Below, piece by piece: positions 58,057 through 64,000 of a stretch of DNA of 64,000 nt; positions within the stretch are counted from its first letter, which is position 1; each line of letters starts with the position of its first letter. The notes beneath the pieces are model-generated. The model did no database searches. It was not told the origin of the DNA and saw only the letters and a program-made list of their open reading frames with translations. Origin of the DNA: Deltaproteobacteria bacterium (GTDB lineage: Bacteria > CG2-30-53-67); contig JAADIO010000032.1 of assembly GCA_013151235.1 (NCBI GenBank), forward strand, positions 1 to 64,000, given 5' to 3'. The translations under genes were made by a program, and so were the position numbers.

Positions 58057-58896
58057 TCAAGGATCGGGGAGACGGCCACCGTCCGGAGTTGAAAAGTGAT
58101 CGGGGTTTTTCCGATACTTTTCCGGGATGGTTGCGATCCTCGGTACCGGGCTCAAGGGGTATTGATCGACCAGCAGCGTGCAGCCGTAACTCTTCCGTAA
58201 TTGTTCCGCCGTCAAGACCTCTCCGGGGCGTCCGGTCTTTTCAATTTCCCCCTCCTTCAGAAGAAGAAGGCGGTCTCCGTAGAGGGCCGCCAGGTTCAGG
58301 TCATGGGAAATCATGATCACCGTGATCCGCCGGGTGCGGCGGAGCCGTTCCATCAGATCCATAATGCGGGATTGGTGGGAAGGATCGAGGGAGGCCGTCG
58401 GTTCATCGAGAAAGATGATCCGGGGTTGCTGGCAGATGGCCCGGGCGATCATGACTCGCTGCCGTTCTCCGCTGCTTAACTGATCCAGCCGTCTTTCCGC
58501 CAGGTGTGTAATGTCGGTAAAGTGCATCGCCTCTTCGGCAATTCGGTAATCCTCACGTTTTTCCATGCTCCAAAGCCCGAGATGAGGAGAGCGGCCCATC
58601 AGGACCGTTTCCGTAACGGGAAAGGGGAAATCAAGGGGGACCTGCTGTGGGACCACGGCGAGAAGACGGGAGAGGGATCGCCGTGAATAATGATGAAGCG
58701 CTTTGCCCAGAATGTTAATCTCCCCCCTTTGCGGCTGGATCATGCCGGCGCAGGCCTTGAGTAGTGTGGTTTTTCCCGCGCCGTTGGGGCCGATGATGAT
58801 GAAGAATTCCTCCTCCGGGACGTGGAAGGTGAGCCCGTGAAGAATCCCTTTATGTGCATAGTCGAGATGGAGGTTTTCGACGGAGAGGGCGGTCAT
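58057..58896 (-). CDS. btuD: Corrinoid ABC transporter ATPase
   Basis: The 279-residue ABC ATPase has Walker A GPNGAGKTTLLKA, the signature LSSGERQRVMIARAI, Walker B RIIFLDEPTASLD and switch His in VIMISHDLN. Its ATG overlaps the permease stop as ATGA (58893-58896). The FecE/BtuD family also imports iron chelates, but the cobalamin riboswitch upstream of the operon shows that the substrate is a corrinoid. The C-terminal 35 residues extend past the usual end. Confidence 0.92.
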   Translation of the reverse strand: MTALSVENLHLDYAHKGILHGLTFHVPEEEFFIIIGPNGAGKTTLLKACAGMIQPQRGEINILGKALHHYSRRSLSRLLAVVPQQVPLDFPFPVTETVLMGRSPHLGLWSMEKREDYRIAEEAMHFTDITHLAERRLDQLSSGERQRVMIARAICQQPRIIFLDEPTASLDPSHQSRIMDLMERLRRTRRITVIMISHDLNLAALYGDRLLLLKEGEIEKTGRPGEVLTAEQLRKSYGCTLLVDQYPLSPVPRIATIPEKYRKNPDHFSTPDGGRLPDP

Positions 58897-59900
58897 TGGT
58901 TTGCTCTCCAGAGAAGGTAGACAAAGAGGGGCGCTCCGATCATGGCCGTGATGATTCCCACGGGCATTTCCCCTCCGACCGACAGGATGCGTGCCAGGAG
59001 GTCGCAGAGAATCAGGTAGGTTGCCCCCCCCAGGATGGAAGCGGGGATCAGCAGGCGATGATCCGGTCCCAGCACCAGCCGCAGGAGGTGCGGAATCACC
59101 AGTCCGACGAATCCCACCAGGCCGGACTGACAGACCACCAGGCTGACCATCAACGACGTCAGGACCAGGAGAACCAGGGTGACGGTTTTGACATTTACCC
59201 CCATGGAGAGAGCGCTTTCCTTTCCCATTACGAGGAGATTCATCGGACGGGCCAGCAGAAAGATGACCAGGAAACAGAGCAGGATCGGAAAGAGGACCGG
59301 CAGTTGCCGGGTGCTGACCCGGGAGAGATCTCCCATCAGCCAGAAGAGAATCTGTTGGACCTGTTCGGATCGGGTAATCGAGATCAGGAAGAGAATGACG
59401 GCGGCGCAGAAGGCATTCATCATGACGCCTCCGAGGAGCAGTGCATCCCTGCTCTGCCGGGGCCGCCCCATGACGAGCAGGAGGATCAGGCCCAGGACCG
59501 CCATACTGCCGGTGAAGGCCGCCAGGGGGACTCCCGGAAAAGGGGAAAGCCCGGCCAGCAGCCCGCCGATCGCCCCGATTGCCGAACCGCCCGAAATGCC
59601 GAGGATGTAGGGTTCGGCCAGGGGGTTTCGCAGGAGTGCCTGAAAAACCAGCCCGCCGAGGGAGAGGGTGGAACCGACGGCGGCTGCCAGGATGACCCGG
59701 GGAATCCGGATGCGCCGGATGATGGTGGCGGCGATTGAGTTCTGATCTCCGTAGCCGGCCAGGATGGCGAGAGTCCCGGACAGGTCGCTGCCGGAAGAGC
59801 CCATGGAGACGCCGAGGAAGGCCGCGATCATCAGCAGTGTGCCGAAGAAGAGTGTGATCGTGATGAGCTTCCGGGGGAGAGGATGGAACCTAACGTTCAT
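58893..59900 (-). CDS. btuC: Corrinoid ABC transporter permease
   Basis: The 335-residue permease has the FecCD/BtuC pattern of about ten membrane helices: RIPRVILAAAVGSTLSLGGLVFQALLRNPLAEPYILGISGGSAIGA and VGLVIPHLLRLVLGPDHRLLIPASILGG. I place the start at the ATG at 59900 (MNVRFHPLPRK), with an AAGGGAAG ribosome-binding site and an 11-base overlap with btuF. A frame to 60008 would add 36 residues inside btuF. Part of the riboswitch-controlled operon. Confidence 0.93.
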   Translation of the reverse strand: MNVRFHPLPRKLITITLFFGTLLMIAAFLGVSMGSSGSDLSGTLAILAGYGDQNSIAATIIRRIRIPRVILAAAVGSTLSLGGLVFQALLRNPLAEPYILGISGGSAIGAIGGLLAGLSPFPGVPLAAFTGSMAVLGLILLLVMGRPRQSRDALLLGGVMMNAFCAAVILFLISITRSEQVQQILFWLMGDLSRVSTRQLPVLFPILLCFLVIFLLARPMNLLVMGKESALSMGVNVKTVTLVLLVLTSLMVSLVVCQSGLVGFVGLVIPHLLRLVLGPDHRLLIPASILGGATYLILCDLLARILSVGGEMPVGIITAMIGAPLFVYLLWRANQ

Positions 59901-60855
59901 CGGTGCGCTTCCCTTTTTTCGCAACCTCCGGGTGAATAATCGCCAGCAGGGTCTCCAGTCCGTCGACCAGGTGGGGAGTCGGACGATCAAAGAGGTCGGA
60001 ATCGACAAGATAGATCTTTCCCTTCCGGACGGCCGGGATTTGCGGCCACTTCCGCCAGCTCCCTTTCAGCCATTGCGGGGTATGACCGCCCGCCATGGAA
60101 CTGATGATGACAATCTCCGGTTGAAGGGTCAGAACCTTCTCCCAGGTCAACCGGGGATAAGGGGCCTTCCCTGCGGTCACATTGGTTCCCCCTGCCAGGG
60201 TGATCAGTTCGTTGATGGAGGTCCGGCTTCCCACGGAGACCATCGGTTCGGCATCAATCTGAAAAAAGACACGAGGTCGGGTGTGGGTCCGGGCGACACG
60301 GGAGCGGACCCGGTCGATCCGCCGTTCCATATTCCGAACGATTTCCTCCGCACGGGTGGAAGCGTTCAGAAGATCTCCGATCCCTTTGATAGTCGTCATG
60401 ATCCCCTGAAGGTTTAATGGATTGACGACATAAACCGGGATTCCGAGGGCCTCAATTCGCGCCACGATATATTTGGGATTGCCGTCTTTGATGGCCAGGC
60501 AGAGATCGGGGTGGAGAGCAACGATCCGTTCCAGGTCGAGGTGGACATAGGAGCCGACCCGGGGCAGGGCACGGGCCGCTTCCGGGGTTGTACTGAATCG
60601 GGTGACCCCTTTGAGGCGGGGGCCTTTGTTCAGAAGAAAAATGATTTCCGTGAGACTCGGTGCCAAGGCGATCACCCGCCGGGGGGAGGCCGGCACATCG
60701 ACCCTGCGGCCCACCGGATCCGTGAGCGTACGGGCTGAGGCAATGGGAAGGAAAAGTTGGAGTGCGAGGAAGATCACCGGCAGGAGTATGCCGGGGGAAA
60801 CTCTCCGAAAAGAGCCCTGTCGTCGATGGAGAATGTGCAGGAACGCAGGTATCAT
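59890..60855 (-). CDS. btuF: Corrinoid-binding periplasmic protein
   Basis: The 321-residue protein has a signal peptide (GILLPVIFLALQLFLPIASARTL) and a PeripBP_2 (BtuF-like) body: VDVPASPRRVIALAPSLTEIIFLL, DLCLAIKDGNPKYIVARIEALGIPVYVVNP, PRVFFQIDAEPMVSVGSRTSINELITLAGGTNV and PEIVIISSMAGG. First gene of the operon, about 136 bases after the riboswitch and directly after the intrinsic terminator. It captures corrinoids in the periplasm and delivers them to BtuCD. Confidence 0.92.
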   Translation of the reverse strand: MIPAFLHILHRRQGSFRRVSPGILLPVIFLALQLFLPIASARTLTDPVGRRVDVPASPRRVIALAPSLTEIIFLLNKGPRLKGVTRFSTTPEAARALPRVGSYVHLDLERIVALHPDLCLAIKDGNPKYIVARIEALGIPVYVVNPLNLQGIMTTIKGIGDLLNASTRAEEIVRNMERRIDRVRSRVARTHTRPRVFFQIDAEPMVSVGSRTSINELITLAGGTNVTAGKAPYPRLTWEKVLTLQPEIVIISSMAGGHTPQWLKGSWRKWPQIPAVRKGKIYLVDSDLFDRPTPHLVDGLETLLAIIHPEVAKKGKRTDER

Positions 60856-60892
60856 GCCGGTCTCTTCGCAATCCCAACGCCCGGGCCTGAAG

Positions 60893-60927
60893 AAAAAAAA
60901 ACCCAGACCAATAAATATTGATCCGGG
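60893..60927 (-). terminator. Intrinsic terminator between riboswitch and btuF
   Basis: On the minus strand an 11-bp stem with two wobbles (60927-60917 pairing with 60912-60902, loop AUUU) is followed by nine T residues (60901-60893). It lies between the cobalamin aptamer and the btuF start at 60855, as expected of an expression platform that stops transcription when corrinoid is bound. Confidence 0.85.
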
Positions 60928-60991
60928 GATGTCCCTTTTTATCCACAGAACCGGTCGGTGAATCTCTGACCTCGAAGATTCGGCCGCTCAT

Positions 60992-61150
60992 TTCCAGGCA
61001 GGTCTTCTGACTCTCGGTTCGTCCTACTTACCGTGTCTTCCCATCGTATTTCCCGACAGTGACATCTTTCGGTTTTCGTCCCCGATCACAGCGGCGGGCC
61101 CGTCCCCGTTTTTACGGGATTCCCTTCTCAGCTCCTCATGGAAGCACCTG
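60992..61150 (-). promoter_or_regulatory. Cobalamin riboswitch controlling btuFCD
   Basis: On the minus strand the sequence starts near GGTGC (61148), contains GAAGGGAA with the CGGGCCCGCCGCTGTGAT region, the B12-box-like GTCACTG (61063-61057) followed by GGGAAG, and ends in GAGTCAGAAGACCTGCCTG (about 61012-60994). This order is that of AdoCbl/cobalamin aptamers. The core GCCACTG is altered to GTCACTG. It begins just after a predicted transcription start near 61155. Confidence 0.92.
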
Positions 61151-61161
61151 AAAATATCCGA

Positions 61162-61190
61162 ACTTTACTTGAAAAACCCTGCAGAGTCAA
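61162..61190 (-). promoter_or_regulatory. Putative sigma-70 promoter of the btu operon
   Basis: On the minus strand TTGACT (61190-61185), a 17-base spacer and TAAAGT (61167-61162) predict a start near 61155, immediately before the riboswitch aptamer. It is divergent from the hsp20 promoter at 61243; together they describe the 454-base stretch between btuF and hsp20. Confidence 0.75.
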
Positions 61191-61242
61191 GTAGAAAAAG
61201 AGGTTCGGAAAGTTCATCTGCGATGAAGGGAATTCGAATTGC

Positions 61243-61271
61243 TTGACAAATCGAAAGGATCTCTCTATAGT
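61243..61271 (+). promoter_or_regulatory. Putative sigma-70 promoter of hsp20
   Basis: A perfect TTGACA (61243-48), a 17-base spacer and TATAGT (61266-71) predict a start near 61278 and a leader of about 32 bases with AAAGGAG before the ATG at 61310. No heat-shock sigma (CTTGAA/CCCCAT) or CIRCE element is seen. Confidence 0.8.
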
Positions 61272-61309
61272 TTGTACGTCATTGACACGATGCAGGCAAA
61301 GGAGCTTTT

Positions 61310-61750
61310 ATGGCAATCCGACGTTGGGATCCCTTCCAGGATTTTTCCTTGACCCAGGAACGGCTGAACCACTTCTTTGATGATTCGGTCTATTCGGCGT
61401 CGGGTCTGGAGACGGAGAAAAGCTGTGTTTTTATGCCGGCCGTCGATATCTTGGAGACGGGCAAGGATATTATTCTCCGGGTTGAACTTCCCGGCGTGAG
61501 AAAAGAGGATATTGATATTCAGATTGATGGAGAGGTTCTCCACTTACGGGGGGAAAGAAAATTCATCCGGGAGACGGGCCGGGAGAAATATTACCGTATG
61601 GAATGCTCCTACGGTTCCTTCCAGCGGGCGTTTACTCTTCCACAGAGTATCGTCAAGGAGGAAGTCCAGGCCCAGTTTGATAAAGGGGTCCTGGAGATCA
61701 CTTTGCCCATAGAAAAAAAAGAAAAGACCATTCAGGTGGAAGTGGAATAG
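61310..61750 (+). CDS. Small heat-shock protein (Hsp20/alpha-crystallin family)
   Basis: The 146-residue protein has an N-terminal part with RRWDPFQDFSLTQERLNHFF, the alpha-crystallin domain (FMPAVDILETGKDIILRVELPGVRKEDIDIQIDGEVLHLRGER, YGSFQRAFTLPQSIVKEEVQAQFDKGVLEITLPI) with the conserved A/GxLxI-like GVLEITLP, and a short end carrying the IQVEVE tail. It holds unfolding proteins in the cytoplasm without ATP. It has its own promoter; dnaK, with another promoter, follows after 220 bases. Confidence 0.95.
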   Translation: MAIRRWDPFQDFSLTQERLNHFFDDSVYSASGLETEKSCVFMPAVDILETGKDIILRVELPGVRKEDIDIQIDGEVLHLRGERKFIRETGREKYYRMECSYGSFQRAFTLPQSIVKEEVQAQFDKGVLEITLPIEKKEKTIQVEVE

Positions 61751-61875
61751 AATCTTCCTGAATTCTTGTCCCCGAAATGAGGTTTTGTTAACTTTTCTTC
61801 CTTTCATCAAAGCTGTTTTTTCTGAAGTTTCCCCCAATTCCGTCTTTATATTTGATTTTTTATTTCCCGGCAACA

Positions 61876-61904
61876 TTGACAGAAGGGGACTCAATAATTA
61901 TATT
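61876..61904 (+). promoter_or_regulatory. Putative sigma-70 promoter of dnaK
   Basis: TTGACA (61876-81), a 17-base spacer and TATATT (61899-61904) lie 66 bases before the dnaK ATG and predict a leader of about 60 bases ending in AAGGAGG. No inverted repeat of CIRCE type (TTAGCACTC) was seen. A promoter between the two genes lets dnaK be transcribed apart from hsp20. Confidence 0.78.
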
Positions 61905-61969
61905 TCAGACAGACTCATATTTTTGAAGAAAAATCTTTTTATTTTCGTTTCATAAGGAGGGACGGCAAA

Positions 61970-63880
61970 ATGGGTAAGATTATCGGAATTGACCTGGGAA
62001 CGACCAACTCCGTGGTTGCAGTGATGCAGGGGAATGATCCGGAGGTAATTACGAACGAGGAAGGAGGTCGGACAACTCCCTCCGTGGTGGCCTACGGCAA
62101 AGACGGGACCATTATGGTCGGACAGGTGGCGAAACGGCAGGCGGTCACCAATCCGGAGAATACGATCTTCTCCATCAAGCGTTTCATGGGAAGGCGGTAC
62201 GGGGAAGTCAGTGAGGAGATGCAGCTCGTTCCTTACAAAGTGACCTCCGGGGCGAACAACGAGGCGAAGGTCGTCGTCAAGGGGAAGGAATATTCACCGC
62301 CGGAGATCTCGGCCAAGATTTTGCAGAAGTTGAAAAAGTCGGCTGAGGATTTTCTGGGAGAAAAGGTGACGGAGGCCGTCATCACGGTTCCCGCCTATTT
62401 CAATGACAGTCAGCGACAGGCGACCAAGGATGCTGGAAAGATTGCAGGGCTCGACGTGAAGCGGATTATCAATGAACCGACGGCGGCGGCCCTTGCCTAC
62501 GGCCTGGACAAGAAAAAGGATCAGACGATCGCCGTGTACGATTTCGGCGGCGGCACCTTTGATATCTCCATCCTGGAGGTGGGAGACAATGTGGTGGAGG
62601 TCAAGGCGACCAACGGTGATACCCATCTCGGCGGGGACAACCTCGACCAGCGGGTCATCGACTGGCTGATTGCAGAGTTTAAAAAGGACCAGGGAATCGA
62701 CCTGAGTTCGGATCAGATGGTCCTGCAGCGGCTGAAGGAAGCGGCGGAGAAGGCAAAGATTGAGCTTTCCACCGTACAGGAGACGGAGATTAACCTTCCC
62801 TTCATTACCGCCGACGCTGCCGGTCCGAAGCATATGAATATCAAGTTGACCCGATCGAAATTCGAGCAACTGATCGAGGACCTGGTGGATCGGAGCAAGG
62901 AACCCTGCCGAAAGGCCTTGGCCGATGCGAAGATCTCGGCCGGTGAGGTGGATGAGGTGGTCCTGGTCGGTGGTTCGACTCGTGTTCCCCTGGTGCAGAA
63001 GGTGGTCAAAGAGGTCTTCGGAAAGGAGCCGGGCAAGGGGGTCAATCCGGATGAAGTCGTGGCCACGGGTGCGGCCATTCAGGGGGGGGTTCTGGCCGGG
63101 GATGTGAAGGATCTTCTGCTTCTTGATGTAACGCCGCTCTCCCTCGGGATCGAGACGCTGGGCGGTGTGATGACGCGGCTGATCGAACGGAACACGACGA
63201 TCCCTACCAAGAAGAGCCAGGTCTTCTCCACGGCGGAGGACAATCAGACCAGTGTTGAGATTCATGTGCTCCAGGGAGAACGGGAGATGGCCCGGGACAA
63301 CCGAACGCTGGGACGGTTCCACCTCGTGGGGATTCCCTCGGCACCCCGAGGGCTTCCTCAGATCGAGGTCTCCTTTGATATCGATGCCAACGGGATTGTG
63401 AATGTTTCCGCCAAGGACCTCGGGACCGGGAAGGAGCAACAGATTACGATCACCTCCTCCAGCGGTCTTGCGGAAGACGAGATTGACCGGATGGTCCATG
63501 AAGCCGAGTCCCATGCCGAAGAAGACAAGAAGAGGCGTGAGGCCATTGAGACCAAAAACCAGCTCGATAGTCTGATCTATAATACGGAAAAGACCTTGAA
63601 TGAAAACAAGGACAAGCTGACCGAAGAGGACCTTAAAAACGTGGAAGAGGCGCTGGAAGAGGGGAAGAAGGCGCTCACCTCCGAAGAGACGGAGCCGATG
63701 AAGACGGCCATGGAGAAAATTACCCAGGCGTCTCATAAACTGGCGGAAGTTATCTACCAGCAGCATGCCCGGCAGCAGGCTGCCGGACCGGAAGGGGGGG
63801 GCGGTGAGGCGACGGCCGAACCTGCGTCGGAGGAGGCGGAGGCCGAAGTTGTGGACGCGGAGTTCGAAGACGAAAAATAG
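61970..63880 (+). CDS. dnaK: Molecular chaperone DnaK (Hsp70)
   Basis: The 636-residue chaperone starts [21 protein letters not shown] (phosphate loop 1) with [49 protein letters not shown] and [18 protein letters not shown] in the nucleotide domain, [31 protein letters not shown] at the linker, and a substrate domain with a Glu/Ala/Gly-rich tail ending [10 protein letters not shown]. All motifs intact and the length is normal. No grpE or dnaJ is seen next to it within the window. Confidence 0.97.
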   Translation: MGKIIGIDLGTTNSVVAVMQGNDPEVITNEEGGRTTPSVVAYGKDGTIMVGQVAKRQAVTNPENTIFSIKRFMGRRYGEVSEEMQLVPYKVTSGANNEAKVVVKGKEYSPPEISAKILQKLKKSAEDFLGEKVTEAVITVPAYFNDSQRQATKDAGKIAGLDVKRIINEPTAAALAYGLDKKKDQTIAVYDFGGGTFDISILEVGDNVVEVKATNGDTHLGGDNLDQRVIDWLIAEFKKDQGIDLSSDQMVLQRLKEAAEKAKIELSTVQETEINLPFITADAAGPKHMNIKLTRSKFEQLIEDLVDRSKEPCRKALADAKISAGEVDEVVLVGGSTRVPLVQKVVKEVFGKEPGKGVNPDEVVATGAAIQGGVLAGDVKDLLLLDVTPLSLGIETLGGVMTRLIERNTTIPTKKSQVFSTAEDNQTSVEIHVLQGEREMARDNRTLGRFHLVGIPSAPRGLPQIEVSFDIDANGIVNVSAKDLGTGKEQQITITSSSGLAEDEIDRMVHEAESHAEEDKKRREAIETKNQLDSLIYNTEKTLNENKDKLTEEDLKNVEEALEEGKKALTSEETEPMKTAMEKITQASHKLAEVIYQQHARQQAAGPEGGGGEATAEPASEEAEAEVVDAEFEDEK

Positions 63881-63916
63881 GAACGGCACAGCTCACCTCT
63901 CTTTTGCCGAATGACT

Positions 63917-63970
63917 GGTTACGCCTTTGGCGTGACCCGCCTTAGATTTATCTTTGCCGCTTTCAGCGGC
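63917..63970 (+). other. Two hairpins after dnaK
   Basis: GGTTACGCC-TTT-GGCGTGACC (63917-63937) has a 9-bp stem with one wobble; GCCGCT-TTC-AGCGGC (63955-63970) is a perfect 6-bp stem. Neither is followed by a clear T-run. They could mark the transcript end or a processing site before a gene beyond the window. Confidence 0.45.
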
Positions 63971-64000
63971 TCTGATGAATAAGGGATCTGGGGGTGTTGC

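Noticed and set aside
61160-61970. CIRCE or heat-shock sigma elements before hsp20 and dnaK
   Set aside because: No TTAGCACTC-N9-GAGTGCTAA repeat and no CTTGAA/CCCCAT pair is visible; both genes have ordinary sigma-70-like promoters.
62294-63889. Long minus-strand open frame opposite dnaK
   Set aside because: It mirrors the codons of dnaK on the other strand, has no recognisable domain and no ribosome-binding site; GC-rich third positions keep such frames open by chance.
1-64000. CRISPR arrays, insertion sequences, tRNA or rRNA genes
   Set aside because: No regularly spaced direct repeats, transposase or integrase proteins, or recognisable cloverleaf or rRNA segments were noticed while reading; a covariance-model tRNA search was not possible here.

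Overview
The window looks like part of a chromosome from an anaerobic or microaerophilic Gram-negative bacterium, most like a Desulfobacterota/'deltaproteobacterial' lineage. This is inferred from gene content: an exosortase/PEP-CTERM system, a secretin-based type II secretion operon, sigma-54 regulation, a DUF1844 protein and a GH57 branching enzyme. No rRNA, tRNA, CRISPR array, transposase or integrase was seen.

Region 1 (1-26.2 kb, all minus strand) is one long, tightly packed run of about 22 genes with several ATGA overlaps. It starts at an NAD-dependent epimerase and runs through exosortase, EpsI, a FemAB-like protein, an acetyltransferase-fold protein, a formyltransferase, a DUF362 protein, a radical SAM protein, five glycosyltransferase domains' worth of GT genes, an asparagine-synthase-type amidotransferase, a serine-acetyltransferase-like protein, a rhamnogalacturonan-lyase-like protein, two polysaccharide deacetylases, a carbamoyltransferase, an O-antigen-ligase-like protein, an aminoglycoside-phosphotransferase-fold protein and a flippase cut by the window edge. 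It reads as an XrtA-type exopolysaccharide locus; its distal (left) end is visibly richer in A+T.

Region 2 (26.5-35.4 kb, plus) is a compact pseudopilin/ATPase/platform/GspL/GspM/GspC/secretin/TPR operon. Region 3 (35.4-47.8 kb, plus) holds a PEP-CTERM protein, a DUF5658 protein, a PilZ protein, a GH57 enzyme, DUF1844, AsmA and OsmC proteins, and a PAS/GAF histidine kinase with an NtrC-type sigma-54 activator whose GAFTGA loop reads GAFTTA. Three sigma-54 promoter-like sequences (near 35640, 37290 and 47850) have exact GG-N10-GC spacing; they precede the PEP-CTERM gene, the DUF5658 gene and region 4.

Region 4 (47.8-58.0 kb, plus) is the most striking part. A receiver-like protein is followed by two MtaA/UroD-type methyltransferases, an AhpD-like protein, an MtrH-like methyltransferase, a corrinoid protein, a ferredoxin-like protein, a corrinoid-activating ATPase, a small DUF6951-like protein, a cysteate-synthase-like enzyme and a fused sulfopyruvate decarboxylase. 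Together this suggests a bacterial operon coupling coenzyme M synthesis to corrinoid-dependent methyl transfer. Convergent to it is btuFCD for corrinoid uptake, with a promoter, cobalamin riboswitch and intrinsic terminator all visible (58.0-61.2 kb, minus).

Region 5 (61.2-64 kb, plus) has a small heat-shock protein and dnaK, each with a good sigma-70-like promoter. All functions are inferred from sequence reading without database searches.
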